From Kangiellaceae bacterium (GTDB lineage: Bacteria; Pseudomonadota; Gammaproteobacteria; Enterobacterales; Kangiellaceae), in NCBI GenBank assembly GCA_019090895.1, contig JAHRVB010000030.1:1-35358 (forward strand): a stretch of DNA of 35,358 nt. Reading direction: 5' to 3'. Every line of letters starts with the position of its first letter. Positions within the stretch are counted from its first letter, which is position 1. Below the pieces are notes generated by a model. It searched no databases. It saw only the letters and a program-made list of their open reading frames with translations, and was not told the DNA's origin. The translations under genes and the position numbers were made by a program. Positions 24,959 through 35,358 of the stretch are shown one piece after another.

Positions 24959-25495
24959 TTACCACATTAAATCATCAGGGATTTGGTAATCGGAATAGGG
25001 ATCATCCTCTTCGATTTCTTCAGTTTTAACGTTTAGCGGGACTATTGCTTCCGCAGAACGTTGCATTATTTTTTCAGCAATTTTCTTTGGAACCAAATGA
25101 TAGCTCTCGTTATCTCTTGCAATAGCGAGTAAACCATTGGTCAAGTGACGATGTATTTCATGGGATACTTCTAGTTTTTTAATTATTCCAGAGTCCGTGA
25201 AATTAAAAGTGATGGATGGTTTGCCTTTATTTTGACTATTCGTTGCAATCAATTGTTTTATTTGGGCCTTGATTGCCGTTTGTTCTGCGAGTTTGTTTTT
25301 CTCAGTATTTAATCTTCTTGCTTTTTCAGCTTGGTCGGCCATTGATTTTTCAGCGGCGACTTTGTCTTCGTCAATTGTTTCTAATTTATGTTTACGGTTA
25401 ATTTTGGCCTGTTTACGTTTGGCGCTTTTAGCTTTGGTCGCTTGATTCTTAGAGACTAAACCGGCTTTCAATAGTTGATCTTGTAGAGAAGACAT
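24959..25495 (-). CDS. DUF2058 family protein (YaiL-like)
   Basis: A 178-residue, highly basic protein of the DUF2058 family, sometimes annotated as nucleoprotein/polynucleotide-associated. The N-terminal MSSLQDQLLKAGLVSKNQATKAK followed by a Lys/Arg-rich stretch (AKRKQAKINRKHK) is diagnostic. A coiled-coil-like middle of about 50 residues leads to ITFNFTDSGIIKKLEVS and HLVPKKIAEKI. The family's role is not established; the basic head suggests nucleic acid binding. Confidence 0.9.
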   Translation of the reverse strand: MSSLQDQLLKAGLVSKNQATKAKSAKRKQAKINRKHKLETIDEDKVAAEKSMADQAEKARRLNTEKNKLAEQTAIKAQIKQLIATNSQNKGKPSITFNFTDSGIIKKLEVSHEIHRHLTNGLLAIARDNESYHLVPKKIAEKIMQRSAEAIVPLNVKTEEIEEDDPYSDYQIPDDLMW

Positions 25496-25636
25496 AAGAC
25501 GTTCTTTATCAGCTTAATAATAGGATGGTCGGTTATTATACCGATCAAATCCGTGGGTTAGAATAGGAGTACGATTTATTATCTAGAGTAGTGAGACAAA
25601 CATCGGTGAATTTTTAATTGCTATTAGAACTGAATC

Positions 25637-25678
25637 GTCATAAAAAAGGGCGAATACTTATTCGCCCTTTTTTATGAC
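25637..25678. terminator. Long perfect hairpin, terminator downstream of ald
   Basis: Two exact 20-bp inverted arms, 25637-25656 and 25659-25678, surround just two bases. Core GGGCGAATA with A/T runs on both sides gives a U tract on either strand. It is placed 37 bases after the ald stop on the minus strand. Confidence 0.9.
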
Positions 25679-25714
25679 AGGTAAAGCTCAACGCTGCTTT
25701 ACAATCTGTTTGGT

Positions 25715-26833
25715 TTACATATTGATCGCGTCAGGGGCAGGAACAAAATCAAACCCTAGAGCTTCGGCAACACTATCACAAGTGATGACACCTTTATGGA
25801 CATTAAGACCGTTCATCAAGTGTTGGTCTTTTTCTAAAGCCGCTTTATAACCATTGTTGGCGATACTAATGATGTAGGGAAGCGTTGCGTTGTTAAGAGC
25901 AAAGGTTGAAGTTCGTGGAACCGCGCCAGGCATATTAGCAACACAGTAATGAACTACTTCGTCAACAATGTAGGTTGGTTCTGCGTGAGTAGTGGCCTTA
26001 GATGTAGCGAAACATCCACCTTGGTCTATAGCAACGTCAACGACAGCGGCACCTGGCTTCATGCGCTTAATCATGTCTTTAGTAACCAGTTTAGGAGCCG
26101 CAGCACCTGGGATTAACACACCGCCAATTACTAAGTCAGCAGAAAGAACATGTTGTTCTAATGCGTCTTTACTTGAGAAGACGGTTTCGAGTTGTGCACC
26201 AAATTGCGCATCGAGACGGCGCAATACATCGATTGAACGATCGAGAATGACAACATTAGCGCCCATACCAATGGCCATTTGAGCGGCGTTTGAACCAACG
26301 ACACCACCACCAATAATTACAACCTTGGCTGGTGATACTCCCGGAACTCCGGCTAATAGCATACCTCGTCCAGCTTTTGATTTTTCAAGGCATTGTGCAC
26401 CAGCTTGAATGGACATTCTGCCTGCCACTTCTGACATTGGCGCTAAAAGAGGCAAACTGCCATTGTTAGAAGTAACTGTCTCATAAGCGATGCAAACAGC
26501 TTTGCTTTTGATGAGATCTTTCGTTTGAGGTAAATCGGGGGCTAGATGAAGGTAAGTAAACAGAATTTGGTCTTCTCTGAGCATAGCTCGCTCGACTGTT
26601 AGAGGTTCCTTCACCTTAACGATCATGTCTGCTTGTTCGAAAATTTCTGAAGCAGTTACACGTATTTCTGCACCTACATCGGTGTAATCCGTGTCACTGA
26701 AACCGATGCCAGCTCCTGCATTTGCTTCGACGATGACCTGATGGCCATGGCTAACTAGCTCTCGAGCGCTTGCAGGGGTCATTCCGACACGATATTCGTG
26801 ATTTTTAATCTCTTTAGGTACACCGATTAACAT
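25715..26833 (-). CDS. ald: Alanine dehydrogenase
   Basis: A 372-residue NAD-dependent enzyme interconverting L-alanine and pyruvate plus ammonia. MLIGVPKEIKNHEYRVGMTP is the standard opening. Lys75 in KVKEPL and His96 in YLHLAPD are the pyruvate-binding and catalytic residues. VVIIGGGVVGSNAAQMAIGMGANV is the NAD-binding fold, and VVDVAIDQGGCF carries the catalytic aspartate. GGAGGAA precedes the start. The gene is divergent from an Lrp-type regulator gene, the usual arrangement for Lrp-controlled ald. Confidence 0.97.
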   Translation of the reverse strand: MLIGVPKEIKNHEYRVGMTPASARELVSHGHQVIVEANAGAGIGFSDTDYTDVGAEIRVTASEIFEQADMIVKVKEPLTVERAMLREDQILFTYLHLAPDLPQTKDLIKSKAVCIAYETVTSNNGSLPLLAPMSEVAGRMSIQAGAQCLEKSKAGRGMLLAGVPGVSPAKVVIIGGGVVGSNAAQMAIGMGANVVILDRSIDVLRRLDAQFGAQLETVFSSKDALEQHVLSADLVIGGVLIPGAAAPKLVTKDMIKRMKPGAAVVDVAIDQGGCFATSKATTHAEPTYIVDEVVHYCVANMPGAVPRTSTFALNNATLPYIISIANNGYKAALEKDQHLMNGLNVHKGVITCDSVAEALGFDFVPAPDAINM

Positions 26834-27150
26834 AGTTAATTCCTCCAGTTTTTGGCTTAGGCCAATACGAAATTAGCGATTGGTTCTGCTGAAATATTAT
26901 GCGCTAGTATACTGAGGAGTTTATAGAGTAACTGACCTTAATATTCGATTACACGATATATTATATTGTTTAGTGTGTAATTTACGGATTTAACGACTTT
27001 AACTTTGAATGGTTTAATGTATAATTATCTGCTAAACGCAAGGCCGTCTGGTGGAGTATCGCTAAATCCTTAGCTGAATAATGAAGTATCAGAAATATGA
27101 TTGATTGAATTTTTCCGACGAAGATAACCGCAAGAAATTAGGAGCAAATA
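26834..27150. promoter_or_regulatory. ald-lrp divergent control region
   Basis: About 317 AT-rich bases. ATTACAC (26948-26954) and GTGTAAT (26975-26981) form an inverted repeat around a 20-base AT-rich core (GATATATTATATTG). Such AT-rich dyads suit Lrp-type octamers. No single promoter pair stands out. The exact operator is a guess. Confidence 0.4.
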
Positions 27151-27633
27151 TTGGGTTCTAGCAACATCGGTGATTTGGATAGGATAGACCGTTCCATTTT
27201 ACGCGAGTTACAAAAGGATGGTCGTTTGGCTAATGTCGAGTTGTCGAGGCGAGTCGGGTTAAGCGCAACCCCTTGCCTTGAGCGAGTGAAGCGTCTGGAA
27301 AAAAGCGGGTTTATAAAATCTTATGAGGCCGTACTCGCTCCGTCAAAGCTTGAATCTGCTTTGTTAGTATTCGTTGAGATCCGCTTGAATCATACCTCTC
27401 CAGACGTTTTCAAAGATTTTAAAAAGGCTGTTATTGAATTACCTCAAGTGTTAGAGTGTCACCTAGTATCCGGTGATTTTGACTACCTAGTTAAAGCGCG
27501 TGTTGCCGATATGGTCGCTTATCGAACCCTCCTTGGTGAGACATTGTTAACTTTACCCGGCGTTAGCGGTTCACGAACCTATGTAGTAATGGAAGAAGTC
27601 AAAGAAAGTCGGTTATTGCCCATACCAGCCTAA
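27151..27633 (+). CDS. lrp: Leucine-responsive regulatory protein
   Basis: A 160-residue Lrp/AsnC regulator. It begins at TTG 27151 with GGAG six bases upstream, since no ATG gives a full domain. LDRIDRSILRELQKDGRLAN and VELSRRVGLSATPCLERVKRLEKSGFI make the helix-turn-helix. The RAM domain (LLVFVEIRLNHTSPDVFKDF, later ECHLVSGDFDYLVKARV) binds the amino acid effector. The same position, upstream of ftsK-lolA-rarA-serS, is held by lrp in Escherichia coli. It probably controls the divergent ald. Confidence 0.94.
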   Translation: MGSSNIGDLDRIDRSILRELQKDGRLANVELSRRVGLSATPCLERVKRLEKSGFIKSYEAVLAPSKLESALLVFVEIRLNHTSPDVFKDFKKAVIELPQVLECHLVSGDFDYLVKARVADMVAYRTLLGETLLTLPGVSGSRTYVVMEEVKESRLLPIPA

Positions 27634-27699
27634 TAAGAAACAAAGATAGTGCGCGATATTGGGTATTAATGATTCGTACTGTATTAAAAAAGAGCAAAA

Positions 27700-29994
27700 A
27701 TGGAAAACAAAGAACAAGTCGCTGATATATTAATGGTTAGAGTCAAAGAGGGCAGTTTTATCCTTCTTATTGCAATTGCCATTTTCTTAATGATTTCCTT
27801 ATGGAGCTTTTCACCCAATGATCCAGGTTGGACTGTTGCGACCGGTAACAATGATATAGAAAATGCAAGCGGGCTTGCTGGCGCTTGGATTGCAAGCCGT
27901 TTTCTTCATTTGTTTGGTTACCTTGCGTTTCTATTTCCTTTTAGTGTTATTTACTCAGGCATTCTTTTGTTCAAAGACAGAAGAACTTCTTTACCTAATA
28001 GTTGGGCTTTCTGGTCATTCCGCTTATTCGGCTTGTTATTTACTCTATTGTTAGGCTCGGCTATATCTTCACTTCATTTTGTTGAGCCATCTTCTGACTT
28101 CGGTTACATGGCTGGCGGTATTTTAGGTCGCTTAATTGGCGACTTATTACTTGGTTGGTTTAATCCGGTCGGAGCAACGCTACTGTTGCTTGCTTCTTTC
28201 TTCGCATCGCTCACTCTTTTTACTGGAATTTCATGGTTCCAACTGATGGATTGGATTGGCAAAGTGACGCTACGCGGAGTCGCATTTTTAGCCGATAAGT
28301 ATCGAGATTTATTAGATCGATACAAAGATAAAAGAGCACAGCAAGAAGTAAAACAACAACGAGAAACTGTTTTTCGTCGTGAAAGAACGAAGATTGAGAA
28401 ACGTAAACCAGTATTAATTGAAAAAGAAGTTAAACGAATTGAACCTAGTATTAGAGTAGAAAAAGAAAGACAAAGCAGCTTATTCGATGAACCTGTTGTT
28501 GGTGAATTGCCACAAGTTCGCCTGCTTGACGAACCTGTTGAACACAAGCAAAGATTGTCTGATGACACGTTAGAAGCGTTGTCTCGTTTAGTCGAACTTA
28601 AACTTGCCGATTTTGGTGTTACTGCTCAAGTTGTAGAAGTCCATCCTGGCCCTGTAATTACCCGATTTGAATTAGATTTAGCCGCAGGTATTAAAGTCGC
28701 AAAGATTACAGGTTTAGCAAAAGATATGGCACGAGCGATGTCGACGACTAGTGTTCGTGTGGTTGAAGTCATACCAGGCAAACCTTACATTGGAATTGAA
28801 GTACCCAATGAAAACCGTGAAATGGTTCGGTTAAAAGAAGTTATTGCAAGTCAGGAATTTGATGATTCTAAGTCGGGTCTTACTATGGCTCTCGGTAAAG
28901 ATATTTCCGGTGCGCCTACGGTTATTGACCTGATTAAAATGCCCCATTTATTAGTTGCTGGTACTACAGGTTCAGGTAAGTCTGTCGGTATCAATGCGAT
29001 GTTGGTGAGTATTTTATATAAGTCTTCGCCTGCAGAAGTTCGCATGATTATGATCGATCCAAAAATGCTCGAATTATCAGTGTATGAGGGAATACCTCAT
29101 TTATTGACACCGGTTGTCACGGATATGAAAGAGGCGGCTAACTCTCTTCGTTGGGCGGTCGCGGAAATGGAACGACGTTATCAATTAATGTCAGCATTAG
29201 GTGTACGTAATCTAGCAGGATACAATAAAAAAATCACCGATGCGATAAAGCGTGGCGAACCTATTCTTGATCCGCTGTGGAAGCCTGAAGATAGCATGGA
29301 TTCACAAGCGCCTGAGTTAGAGTTGCTTCCAAAAATAGTAATCGTTATCGACGAACTTGCAGACATGATGATGATTGTCGGTAAAAAAGTCGAAGAGTTA
29401 ATTGCCCGTATCGCTCAAAAGGCTCGCGCGGCAGGCATACATTTATTATTAGCGACTCAACGTCCTTCAGTCGATGTTATTACTGGGTTAATAAAAGCTA
29501 ATATCCCGTCAAGAATAGCATTTCAGGTTTCTTCGAAAATTGACTCAAGAACTATACTTGATCAGATGGGAGCTGAACAATTACTGGGGCAGGGAGATAT
29601 GCTGTATTTACCCGGTGGCACTAGTATTCCAACAAGAGTACATGGTGCATTTGTCGATGACGATGAAGTTCATCGTGTGGTAGCTGATTGGAAAAAACGC
29701 GGTGAACCTGTTTATGAAGATGCGATTACGGCTGGTGCTCCAGATACCGATATTCCGGGAATGAGCCCACCGGTTGGCGAAGGTGGCGACGAGCAAGATG
29801 AACTGTATGATCATGCGGTGCAAATAGTCACTGAGACAAGGAGAGCATCGATCTCAGGTGTTCAGCGTAGACTAAAAATTGGTTATAACCGGGCAGCCAG
29901 AATGATAGAAGCAATGGAGGCCGCAGGAATAGTAACTGAGATGCAGTCAAATGGGTCGCGAGAAGTCCTTGCGCCACCAGCGCCTCCGGGATAA
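27700..29994 (+). CDS. ftsK: DNA translocase FtsK
   Basis: A 764-residue membrane-anchored DNA pump that clears and resolves chromosome termini at the division septum. Four N-terminal membrane helices lie within about residues 20-175. A short charged linker (about 200-280) is much shorter than in Escherichia coli and similar to pseudomonad FtsK. The RecA-like motor has Walker [16 protein letters not shown] and Walker [15 protein letters not shown]. The C-terminal gamma winged helix ([19 protein letters not shown], then [20 protein letters not shown]) reads KOPS and contacts XerD. Confidence 0.97.
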   Translation: MENKEQVADILMVRVKEGSFILLIAIAIFLMISLWSFSPNDPGWTVATGNNDIENASGLAGAWIASRFLHLFGYLAFLFPFSVIYSGILLFKDRRTSLPNSWAFWSFRLFGLLFTLLLGSAISSLHFVEPSSDFGYMAGGILGRLIGDLLLGWFNPVGATLLLLASFFASLTLFTGISWFQLMDWIGKVTLRGVAFLADKYRDLLDRYKDKRAQQEVKQQRETVFRRERTKIEKRKPVLIEKEVKRIEPSIRVEKERQSSLFDEPVVGELPQVRLLDEPVEHKQRLSDDTLEALSRLVELKLADFGVTAQVVEVHPGPVITRFELDLAAGIKVAKITGLAKDMARAMSTTSVRVVEVIPGKPYIGIEVPNENREMVRLKEVIASQEFDDSKSGLTMALGKDISGAPTVIDLIKMPHLLVAGTTGSGKSVGINAMLVSILYKSSPAEVRMIMIDPKMLELSVYEGIPHLLTPVVTDMKEAANSLRWAVAEMERRYQLMSALGVRNLAGYNKKITDAIKRGEPILDPLWKPEDSMDSQAPELELLPKIVIVIDELADMMMIVGKKVEELIARIAQKARAAGIHLLLATQRPSVDVITGLIKANIPSRIAFQVSSKIDSRTILDQMGAEQLLGQGDMLYLPGGTSIPTRVHGAFVDDDEVHRVVADWKKRGEPVYEDAITAGAPDTDIPGMSPPVGEGGDEQDELYDHAVQIVTETRRASISGVQRRLKIGYNRAARMIEAMEAAGIVTEMQSNGSREVLAPPAPPG

Positions 29995-30219
29995 AAAAGC
30001 GGGAGCAAGACAAAGGGCTCCAGTCGGCAGGAATAGCCTATTTAGAAGTAACGTTCATCTCTCGTTCAAAAGGCATGGTTTAACATGCTTATTATTGCTG
30101 GAGATAGCAGACAGTCTTTTTATTGTTCCTGTTTTACAAATTATTTACTTTGGTGCTTTGATTATTTCAAAAGATTAAAGCACTATTACAATTAATCAAT
30201 TTTTCCTAGATACCCACTT

Positions 30220-30915
30220 ATGAATAAACTTTTTTTAGTCGTTACCTTGTTCTTATCAGTGTTCGCAGCTTTTGCTCAAGAACAGGACCAGCCAACGGCT
30301 GATAAACAACCACTAAAGGTTGACTTGACGATCACAGATGATGCTAAACTGCTATCTACGATAATGGAAAATACGCTTACTTATTCAGCCAGTTTTGAGC
30401 AAAATGTGTATCGTGAAAATAGTGACAAACCGGACCAAACTCTTGGGCAATTTTTGATACAGCGTCCGAATCACTTTAGATGGCAAACATCAAAACCTTT
30501 TGAACAATCCATAATTGCCGATGGAAAAGCGCTTTGGACCTATGATCCTGAACTAGAGCAAGTCACGATTCAAAATCAACAAGCGGTATTGACTGACTCG
30601 CCATTATTGTTACTTACCAGCTCCGTCCATGCACTAGTTAGTGCATTTGAAATTACCTTGATCGAAGATAAAGAAAAGGATAACCAGCACTTATTCTCTC
30701 TTGAGCCCCGTCAAAATGGGATGTTCGAAAGTGTCCATATACTGGTTAAAGAAGGAAAAATTAAAGAGTTCTTTTTGCTGGATACTCTCGGTGGAAGAAC
30801 TAGCGTTATATTTAGTGATATCAAATTAAATGGTTCGATAGACATTAACCAATTTATATTTGTACCACCTGAGGGAATCGACATAATTGATTCTCGTGAA
30901 ATTATTAATGAATGA
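30220..30915 (+). CDS. lolA: Outer-membrane lipoprotein carrier protein
   Basis: A 231-residue periplasmic chaperone that takes lipoproteins from LolCDE to LolB. The signal peptide MNKLFLVVTLFLSVFAAFA is probably cut before QEQ. The mature open-barrel signature is present: SASFEQNVYRENSDKPDQTLG, then FLIQRPNHFRWQTSKPFEQ and ADGKALWTYDPELEQVTI. It lies between ftsK and rarA as usual. Its last codons overlap the rarA start by eight bases. Confidence 0.95.
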   Translation: MNKLFLVVTLFLSVFAAFAQEQDQPTADKQPLKVDLTITDDAKLLSTIMENTLTYSASFEQNVYRENSDKPDQTLGQFLIQRPNHFRWQTSKPFEQSIIADGKALWTYDPELEQVTIQNQQAVLTDSPLLLLTSSVHALVSAFEITLIEDKEKDNQHLFSLEPRQNGMFESVHILVKEGKIKEFFLLDTLGGRTSVIFSDIKLNGSIDINQFIFVPPEGIDIIDSREIINE

Positions 30916-32281
30916 TTTATTTGATGAACAGGATTCATCTGAACCACTGACTGGGTCAACACAGAATTCAGATCAACCATTAGCGGCGAGGATGCGCCCC
31001 AAAGAACTATCTGCATACGCAGGTCAGAAGCATCTATTCGAAGCTGGTAAACCGCTCTATCAAGCTATTATCAACGGCAAACCTCACTCAATGTTATTGT
31101 GGGGCCCTCCAGGCACCGGTAAAACGACTTTGGCTAAAATAATTGCCAATAGTAGTGATTGTTATTTCATCGCTATCTCCGCGGTACTTGGAAGTATTAA
31201 AGATATCAGACAGGCCGTTGATCAGGCAAAGCTTCAGAAACAACGCGGAAAGCAAACCTTACTGTTTGTCGATGAAGTTCATCGCTTTAACAAGTCTCAA
31301 CAAGACGCATTTCTTCCTTATGTAGAAGATGGTACGTTTATTTTTATTGGTGCCACCACTGAAAATCCATCCTTTGAAGTGAATAATGCGTTGTTGTCTC
31401 GTGCGAAAACCTACGTTCTAAAATCGTTAACTAATCAAGACCTCTGTGAGGTTCTTACGCGCGCTGTTGAGACAGAAGGTGAGCGACTTGGATTATCAAT
31501 CGAACTAACGGATGAAGCAAAAGACTTATTAGTCGCGTTTGCAGATGGCGATGCTCGAAGACTTTTGAATGTCGCAGAAATGGCGTTTGAGCAAGTTTCA
31601 ATTGCTGGGCAACATGCTATAGAAATAAATAAAAAATCGGTCGAGCCATTGTTAGGAGAAAATGCCCGGCGATTTGATAATAAAGGTGAAGCATTTTACG
31701 ACCAGATTTCCGCTCTGCATAAATCAGTCAGAGGTTCCGATCCTGATGCCTCACTGTATTGGTTTTGCAGAATGTTAGATGGAGGTTGTGACCCTCTCTA
31801 TATAGCAAGGCGTGTGGTGAGAATGGCGAGTGAGGAAGTTGGTAACGCAGACCCTCGAGCCATACAGGTGGCAACAAGTGCCTGGGACGTTCAGCAAAGA
31901 TTAGGTAGCCCAGAAGGAGAGTTAGCAATAGCCCAAGCAATTATATATCTCGCTGTTGCCGCAAAAAGTAATGCCGTTTACAAGGCGTTTAATAATTGTA
32001 TGAGTCAAGTGAAGTCGGAACCGAGTTATGAGGTTCCAATGCATATTAGAAATGCCCCCACTGAACTGATGAAGAGTCTCGACTATGGCACTGAATATCG
32101 GTACGACCATGACGAGCCAGATGCTTACGCTGCGGGACAGACCTATTTTCCCAAAGAAGTTTCTCAGACCGGTTATTATTACCCCGTCGAGCGTGGGGTC
32201 GAGAAACAAATAAAAGAGAAATTAAAATATCTAAAAGATAAAGACCGTATAGCAGTGTTGGACAAAGGAAGCAAAAACTAA
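30908..32281 (+). CDS. rarA: Replication-associated recombination AAA ATPase
   Basis: An AAA+ clamp-loader-like ATPase (RarA/MgsA) acting at stalled forks. The ATG at 30908 (MNDLFDEQD) gives 457 residues and overlaps lolA by eight bases; an upstream in-frame TTG at 30887 is less likely. Walker A is LLWGPPGTGKTTLAKI, Walker B LLFVDEVHRFNK, sensor 1 IGATTENPSFEVNNALLSR, and the C-terminal tetramerisation region contains MLDGGCDPLYIARRVVRMAS. Full length. Confidence 0.96.
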   Translation: MNDLFDEQDSSEPLTGSTQNSDQPLAARMRPKELSAYAGQKHLFEAGKPLYQAIINGKPHSMLLWGPPGTGKTTLAKIIANSSDCYFIAISAVLGSIKDIRQAVDQAKLQKQRGKQTLLFVDEVHRFNKSQQDAFLPYVEDGTFIFIGATTENPSFEVNNALLSRAKTYVLKSLTNQDLCEVLTRAVETEGERLGLSIELTDEAKDLLVAFADGDARRLLNVAEMAFEQVSIAGQHAIEINKKSVEPLLGENARRFDNKGEAFYDQISALHKSVRGSDPDASLYWFCRMLDGGCDPLYIARRVVRMASEEVGNADPRAIQVATSAWDVQQRLGSPEGELAIAQAIIYLAVAAKSNAVYKAFNNCMSQVKSEPSYEVPMHIRNAPTELMKSLDYGTEYRYDHDEPDAYAAGQTYFPKEVSQTGYYYPVERGVEKQIKEKLKYLKDKDRIAVLDKGSKN

Positions 32282-32292
32282 GGAGTATAATT

Positions 32293-32688
32293 ATGGAAAA
32301 ATTAATTCCGACATTAATTGTCGCTCTTGGTGGAGCACTAGGTGCGAGTGGGCGCTTCTGGGTGAGGGAGTATTTGCCGAGTATCACTGGAAGTGAGTTT
32401 CCTTTTAGCACGCTCGTCGTTAATGTCACTGGGTGTTTTCTCTCTGGACTCGTTTATATGTGGCTCGAAACGAGTGGTACTACTTGGTCTTCCGGAAAGT
32501 TATTGTTCTTTTTTGTCGGTTTTTTAGGTGCTTTTACCACTTTTTCTGCCTTTGCCTTAGACAGCCTCCTATTATTCCAACAACAGCATATTTTTAAGCT
32601 CATGATAAATATTGCTGGAAATTGCTTATTATGTCTAATTTGTGTGTTTGTAGGTGGAATGGTTGGTGCTAGAATAGGCGCCCACTAA
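32293..32688 (+). CDS. crcB: Fluoride channel/exporter
   Basis: A 131-residue Fluc-type fluoride channel with four membrane helices. GGALGASGRFWVREYL, FPFSTLVVNVTGCFLSGLVY (pore asparagine) and GFLGAFTTFSAFALDSLLL (the F-box phenylalanines) match the family. AAGGAG precedes the start 12 bases after rarA. No fluoride riboswitch was seen upstream; it appears to be expressed with rarA and serS. Confidence 0.95.
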   Translation: MEKLIPTLIVALGGALGASGRFWVREYLPSITGSEFPFSTLVVNVTGCFLSGLVYMWLETSGTTWSSGKLLFFFVGFLGAFTTFSAFALDSLLLFQQQHIFKLMINIAGNCLLCLICVFVGGMVGARIGAH

Positions 32689-32718
32689 AATGATGCAAAC
32701 CAATTGATTTTTGGATAA

Positions 32719-34005
<1,287 letters not shown>

Positions 34006-34026
34006 CTGCCAAAAAGAAGAACGAAC

Positions 34027-34061
34027 AAAAAAGCCCTGAGTGATAACCTCAGGGCTTTTTT
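34027..34061. terminator. Bidirectional intrinsic terminator between serS and mlaC
   Basis: AAAAAAGCCCTGAG (34027-34040), loop TGATAAC, CTCAGGGCTTTTTT (34048-34061). A perfect 14-bp dyad with A and T tracts between convergent genes. Confidence 0.95.
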
Positions 34062-34096
34062 GTTGAATAGATGGAACCTAAAGTTGGGGCTAGTGA

Positions 34097-34708
34097 CTAG
34101 CCATTTTTTGTAGGATTTTTACTTTCCATTTCAGCCAAAAAAGCGTCCATTCCCATCGTTTTGATTCTAGGAAGGAATTGGCTCTTGTAGCTTTTTGACA
34201 TGCTAACACCTTCGATTTTCAGGTCGATTATTTTCCAACTTCCCGTTTTAATACTAAGGGTGTAGTCGATAATAATAGGAGTAGAACCAGCTTGCTCCAA
34301 AGAACTTCTAACTCGAGCTGATTTGCCTGTTTTGGAAAAATGAGGTTTGCTGAATTTAAATTTTTGGCCGTCGTAGAGTGCAAGCCCTGTTGCGTAATTC
34401 CCAATAACTAGGTCGATGAATTGTTCAACGAAGCGTTGTTGCTGTTTTTCGCTTAGAGACTTCCAAGTATTATTTTTCTTAGTCGATAATGTTCGTCTTG
34501 CGAATTCATGAGTATCGATTGCAGGGAGCAATGTATCTTTGACGAGTTTCTGAGCCAATAACTTGTTGGTTTTAAGTTCAGTCTTATTTTTTTCAACTTG
34601 ATTAATCATGTTATTTGCGACATTTTCCAAGAAGACACTTGGGTCATCCTGTGCGGTTGCCATTGGCGCGAAAGTAATCAGCATGATAATCGCCAATATA
34701 TTTTTCAT
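34097..34708 (-). CDS. mlaC: MlaC-like periplasmic phospholipid-binding protein
   Basis: A protein of the MlaC/Ttg2D family, which shuttles phospholipids between the outer-membrane MlaA complex and the inner-membrane MlaFEDB transporter. ATG 34708, with GGAG upstream, gives 203 residues. The signal peptide MKNILAIIMLITFAPMATA leaves a mature start at QDDPS. Family segments include LLPAIDTHEFARRTLSTKKN, FVEQFIDLVIGNYATGL and WKIIDLKIEGVSMSKSYKSQ. No mlaFEDB genes are visible, so it is unlinked here. An in-frame ATG at 34723 is possible but less well placed. Confidence 0.88.
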   Translation of the reverse strand: MKNILAIIMLITFAPMATAQDDPSVFLENVANNMINQVEKNKTELKTNKLLAQKLVKDTLLPAIDTHEFARRTLSTKKNNTWKSLSEKQQQRFVEQFIDLVIGNYATGLALYDGQKFKFSKPHFSKTGKSARVRSSLEQAGSTPIIIDYTLSIKTGSWKIIDLKIEGVSMSKSYKSQFLPRIKTMGMDAFLAEMESKNPTKNG

Positions 34709-34878
34709 TTCTTTACTCTCCATCGAGTGTTTTGTTTATGTTGTAACTGCGGTTGGCGTTATTTTAACAAAAAATCACGATAAGAAAATATCCGATAATT
34801 GTAATAACATGTAATTTTTAAATTGTAAGTGTAGATAACTGAATGAAAGCTTAATTAGAGGAGTTTATCGATCAAATA

Positions 34879-35202
34879 TTAAGTGCAACGTGCTGGTTTT
34901 GGCAATCCTGCGATTTTAGTGGCCTGTTTTGCTGGGCCTTCAGGAAATAGAATTTGGAGATATAAACTATTACTTTTCTCTTCAGGTAATACTGTTTTGA
35001 GATATTTTACTAGAGGCCTGATAGACGGACTCTTATTGAAGTCTTGATAGAACTTCCGAACCCAGGTGATGACTTCCCAATGGTCATCGCTCAGTTCGAT
35101 CTGTTCGATTTGAGCAATCACTTTTGCGACCTCTTCGGTCCATTGGGAGCTATCTCTTAAGTAACCGTTAGCGTCAGTTTGTATATTGTCAGGTAAATTC
35201 AT
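34879..35202 (-). CDS. tusE: Sulfur-transfer protein TusE (DsrC family)
   Basis: A 107-residue DsrC-fold protein that accepts sulfur from TusBCD and hands it to MnmA for 2-thiouridine formation in tRNA. ATG 35202 ([15 protein letters not shown]) fits the family; an in-frame TTG at 35229 would add nine residues. [21 protein letters not shown] is the helical core, and the C-terminal arm ends GLPKPARCT with the essential penultimate cysteine. A second DsrC cysteine is absent, which supports TusE over dissimilatory DsrC. No tusBCD genes are in the window. Confidence 0.93.
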   Translation of the reverse strand: MNLPDNIQTDANGYLRDSSQWTEEVAKVIAQIEQIELSDDHWEVITWVRKFYQDFNKSPSIRPLVKYLKTVLPEEKSNSLYLQILFPEGPAKQATKIAGLPKPARCT

Positions 35203-35358
35203 GATAAATATAGGATTAAGGGTCTGCAATTATTCGGTTGTAAGAGGTGCTAATTCGAGTCGATAAACCTACCAACTGACGACTTTTGTAGCGTTTATTG
35301 AAAGGTTAACAAATTCGGAATAACTAATAGATTGAATTCTTTCATTTCCAGCTAAGCC

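Noticed and set aside
30153..30183. Hairpin GTGCTTT/AAAGCAC between ftsK and lolA as a terminator
   Set aside because: No T tract follows on the plus strand and the loop is long; it may be incidental.
32281..32293. Possible fluoride riboswitch before crcB
   Set aside because: Only 11 bases separate rarA and crcB, and nothing in the end of rarA resembles the riboswitch core.

Overview
The window looks like a chromosomal segment of an AT-rich gammaproteobacterium, probably a marine or aquatic one outside the enterics. Two pieces of classic gammaproteobacterial gene order support this: cysS divergent from ppiB-lpxH, and lrp-ftsK-lolA-rarA-crcB-serS. A fabA-fabB operon, SlyX, a YaiL-type DUF2058 protein and TusE point the same way. 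The genus cannot be fixed from the sequence; a Kangiella/Aliikangiella-like or other Oceanospirillales-like lineage is only a guess. No rRNA, tRNA or CRISPR array was seen.

Positions 1-9,200 form an accessory, decaying region. It holds dead remnants of at least three transposase families: IS91 at 192-542, a Tn5/IS4-like N-terminus abutting an IS1182-like C-terminus at 2046-2428, and a nearly full-length but broken IS1182-family gene at 4814-5998 that carries a 51-bp inverted-repeat insertion. Between them lie small, mostly plus-strand, unrelated 'solo' genes: a hypothetical protein, an NADPH-dependent FMN reductase, a DUF3592-like fragment, an alpha/beta hydrolase with a premature stop, a gamma-glutamylcyclotransferase-like protein and a GFA-family protein. 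Several are followed or preceded by 50-115 bp imperfect palindromes resembling integron attC sites. The best, at 1195-1307, has canonical-looking R'/R'' boxes. I read this stretch as a degenerate gene-cassette cluster without a visible integrase. A separate HxlR-regulator/beta-barrel pair (minus) faces a lipoprotein hydrolase (plus) across a perfect 11-bp-arm palindrome at 3686-3720.

Positions 9,150-13,060 carry a BlaI/MecI-type repressor and an M56 (BlaR1-like) membrane metallopeptidase. They sit behind two textbook TACA-N2-TGTA operators that overlap the promoter. A BPSS1780-family membrane protein and a YcxB-like membrane protein follow.

Positions 13,100-35,358 are ordinary core genome. 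They cover lipid A synthesis (lpxH), protein folding (ppiB), tRNA charging (cysS, serS), unsaturated fatty acid synthesis (fabA-fabB, with a FabR/DesT-like operator upstream), slyX and a glutathione peroxidase, an M28 peptidase with an enoyl-CoA hydratase, an SLC13 transporter, a PilZ protein, trxB, DUF2058, ald divergent from lrp, then ftsK, lolA, rarA, crcB and serS, and finally mlaC and tusE. Intrinsic terminators separate most of these units; several lie between convergent genes and could serve both strands.

I found no clear new multi-gene system. The points most worth following up are the attC-like palindromes, the 51-bp inverted-repeat insert, the BlaI-M56/STN-like fusion module and the predicted operators.
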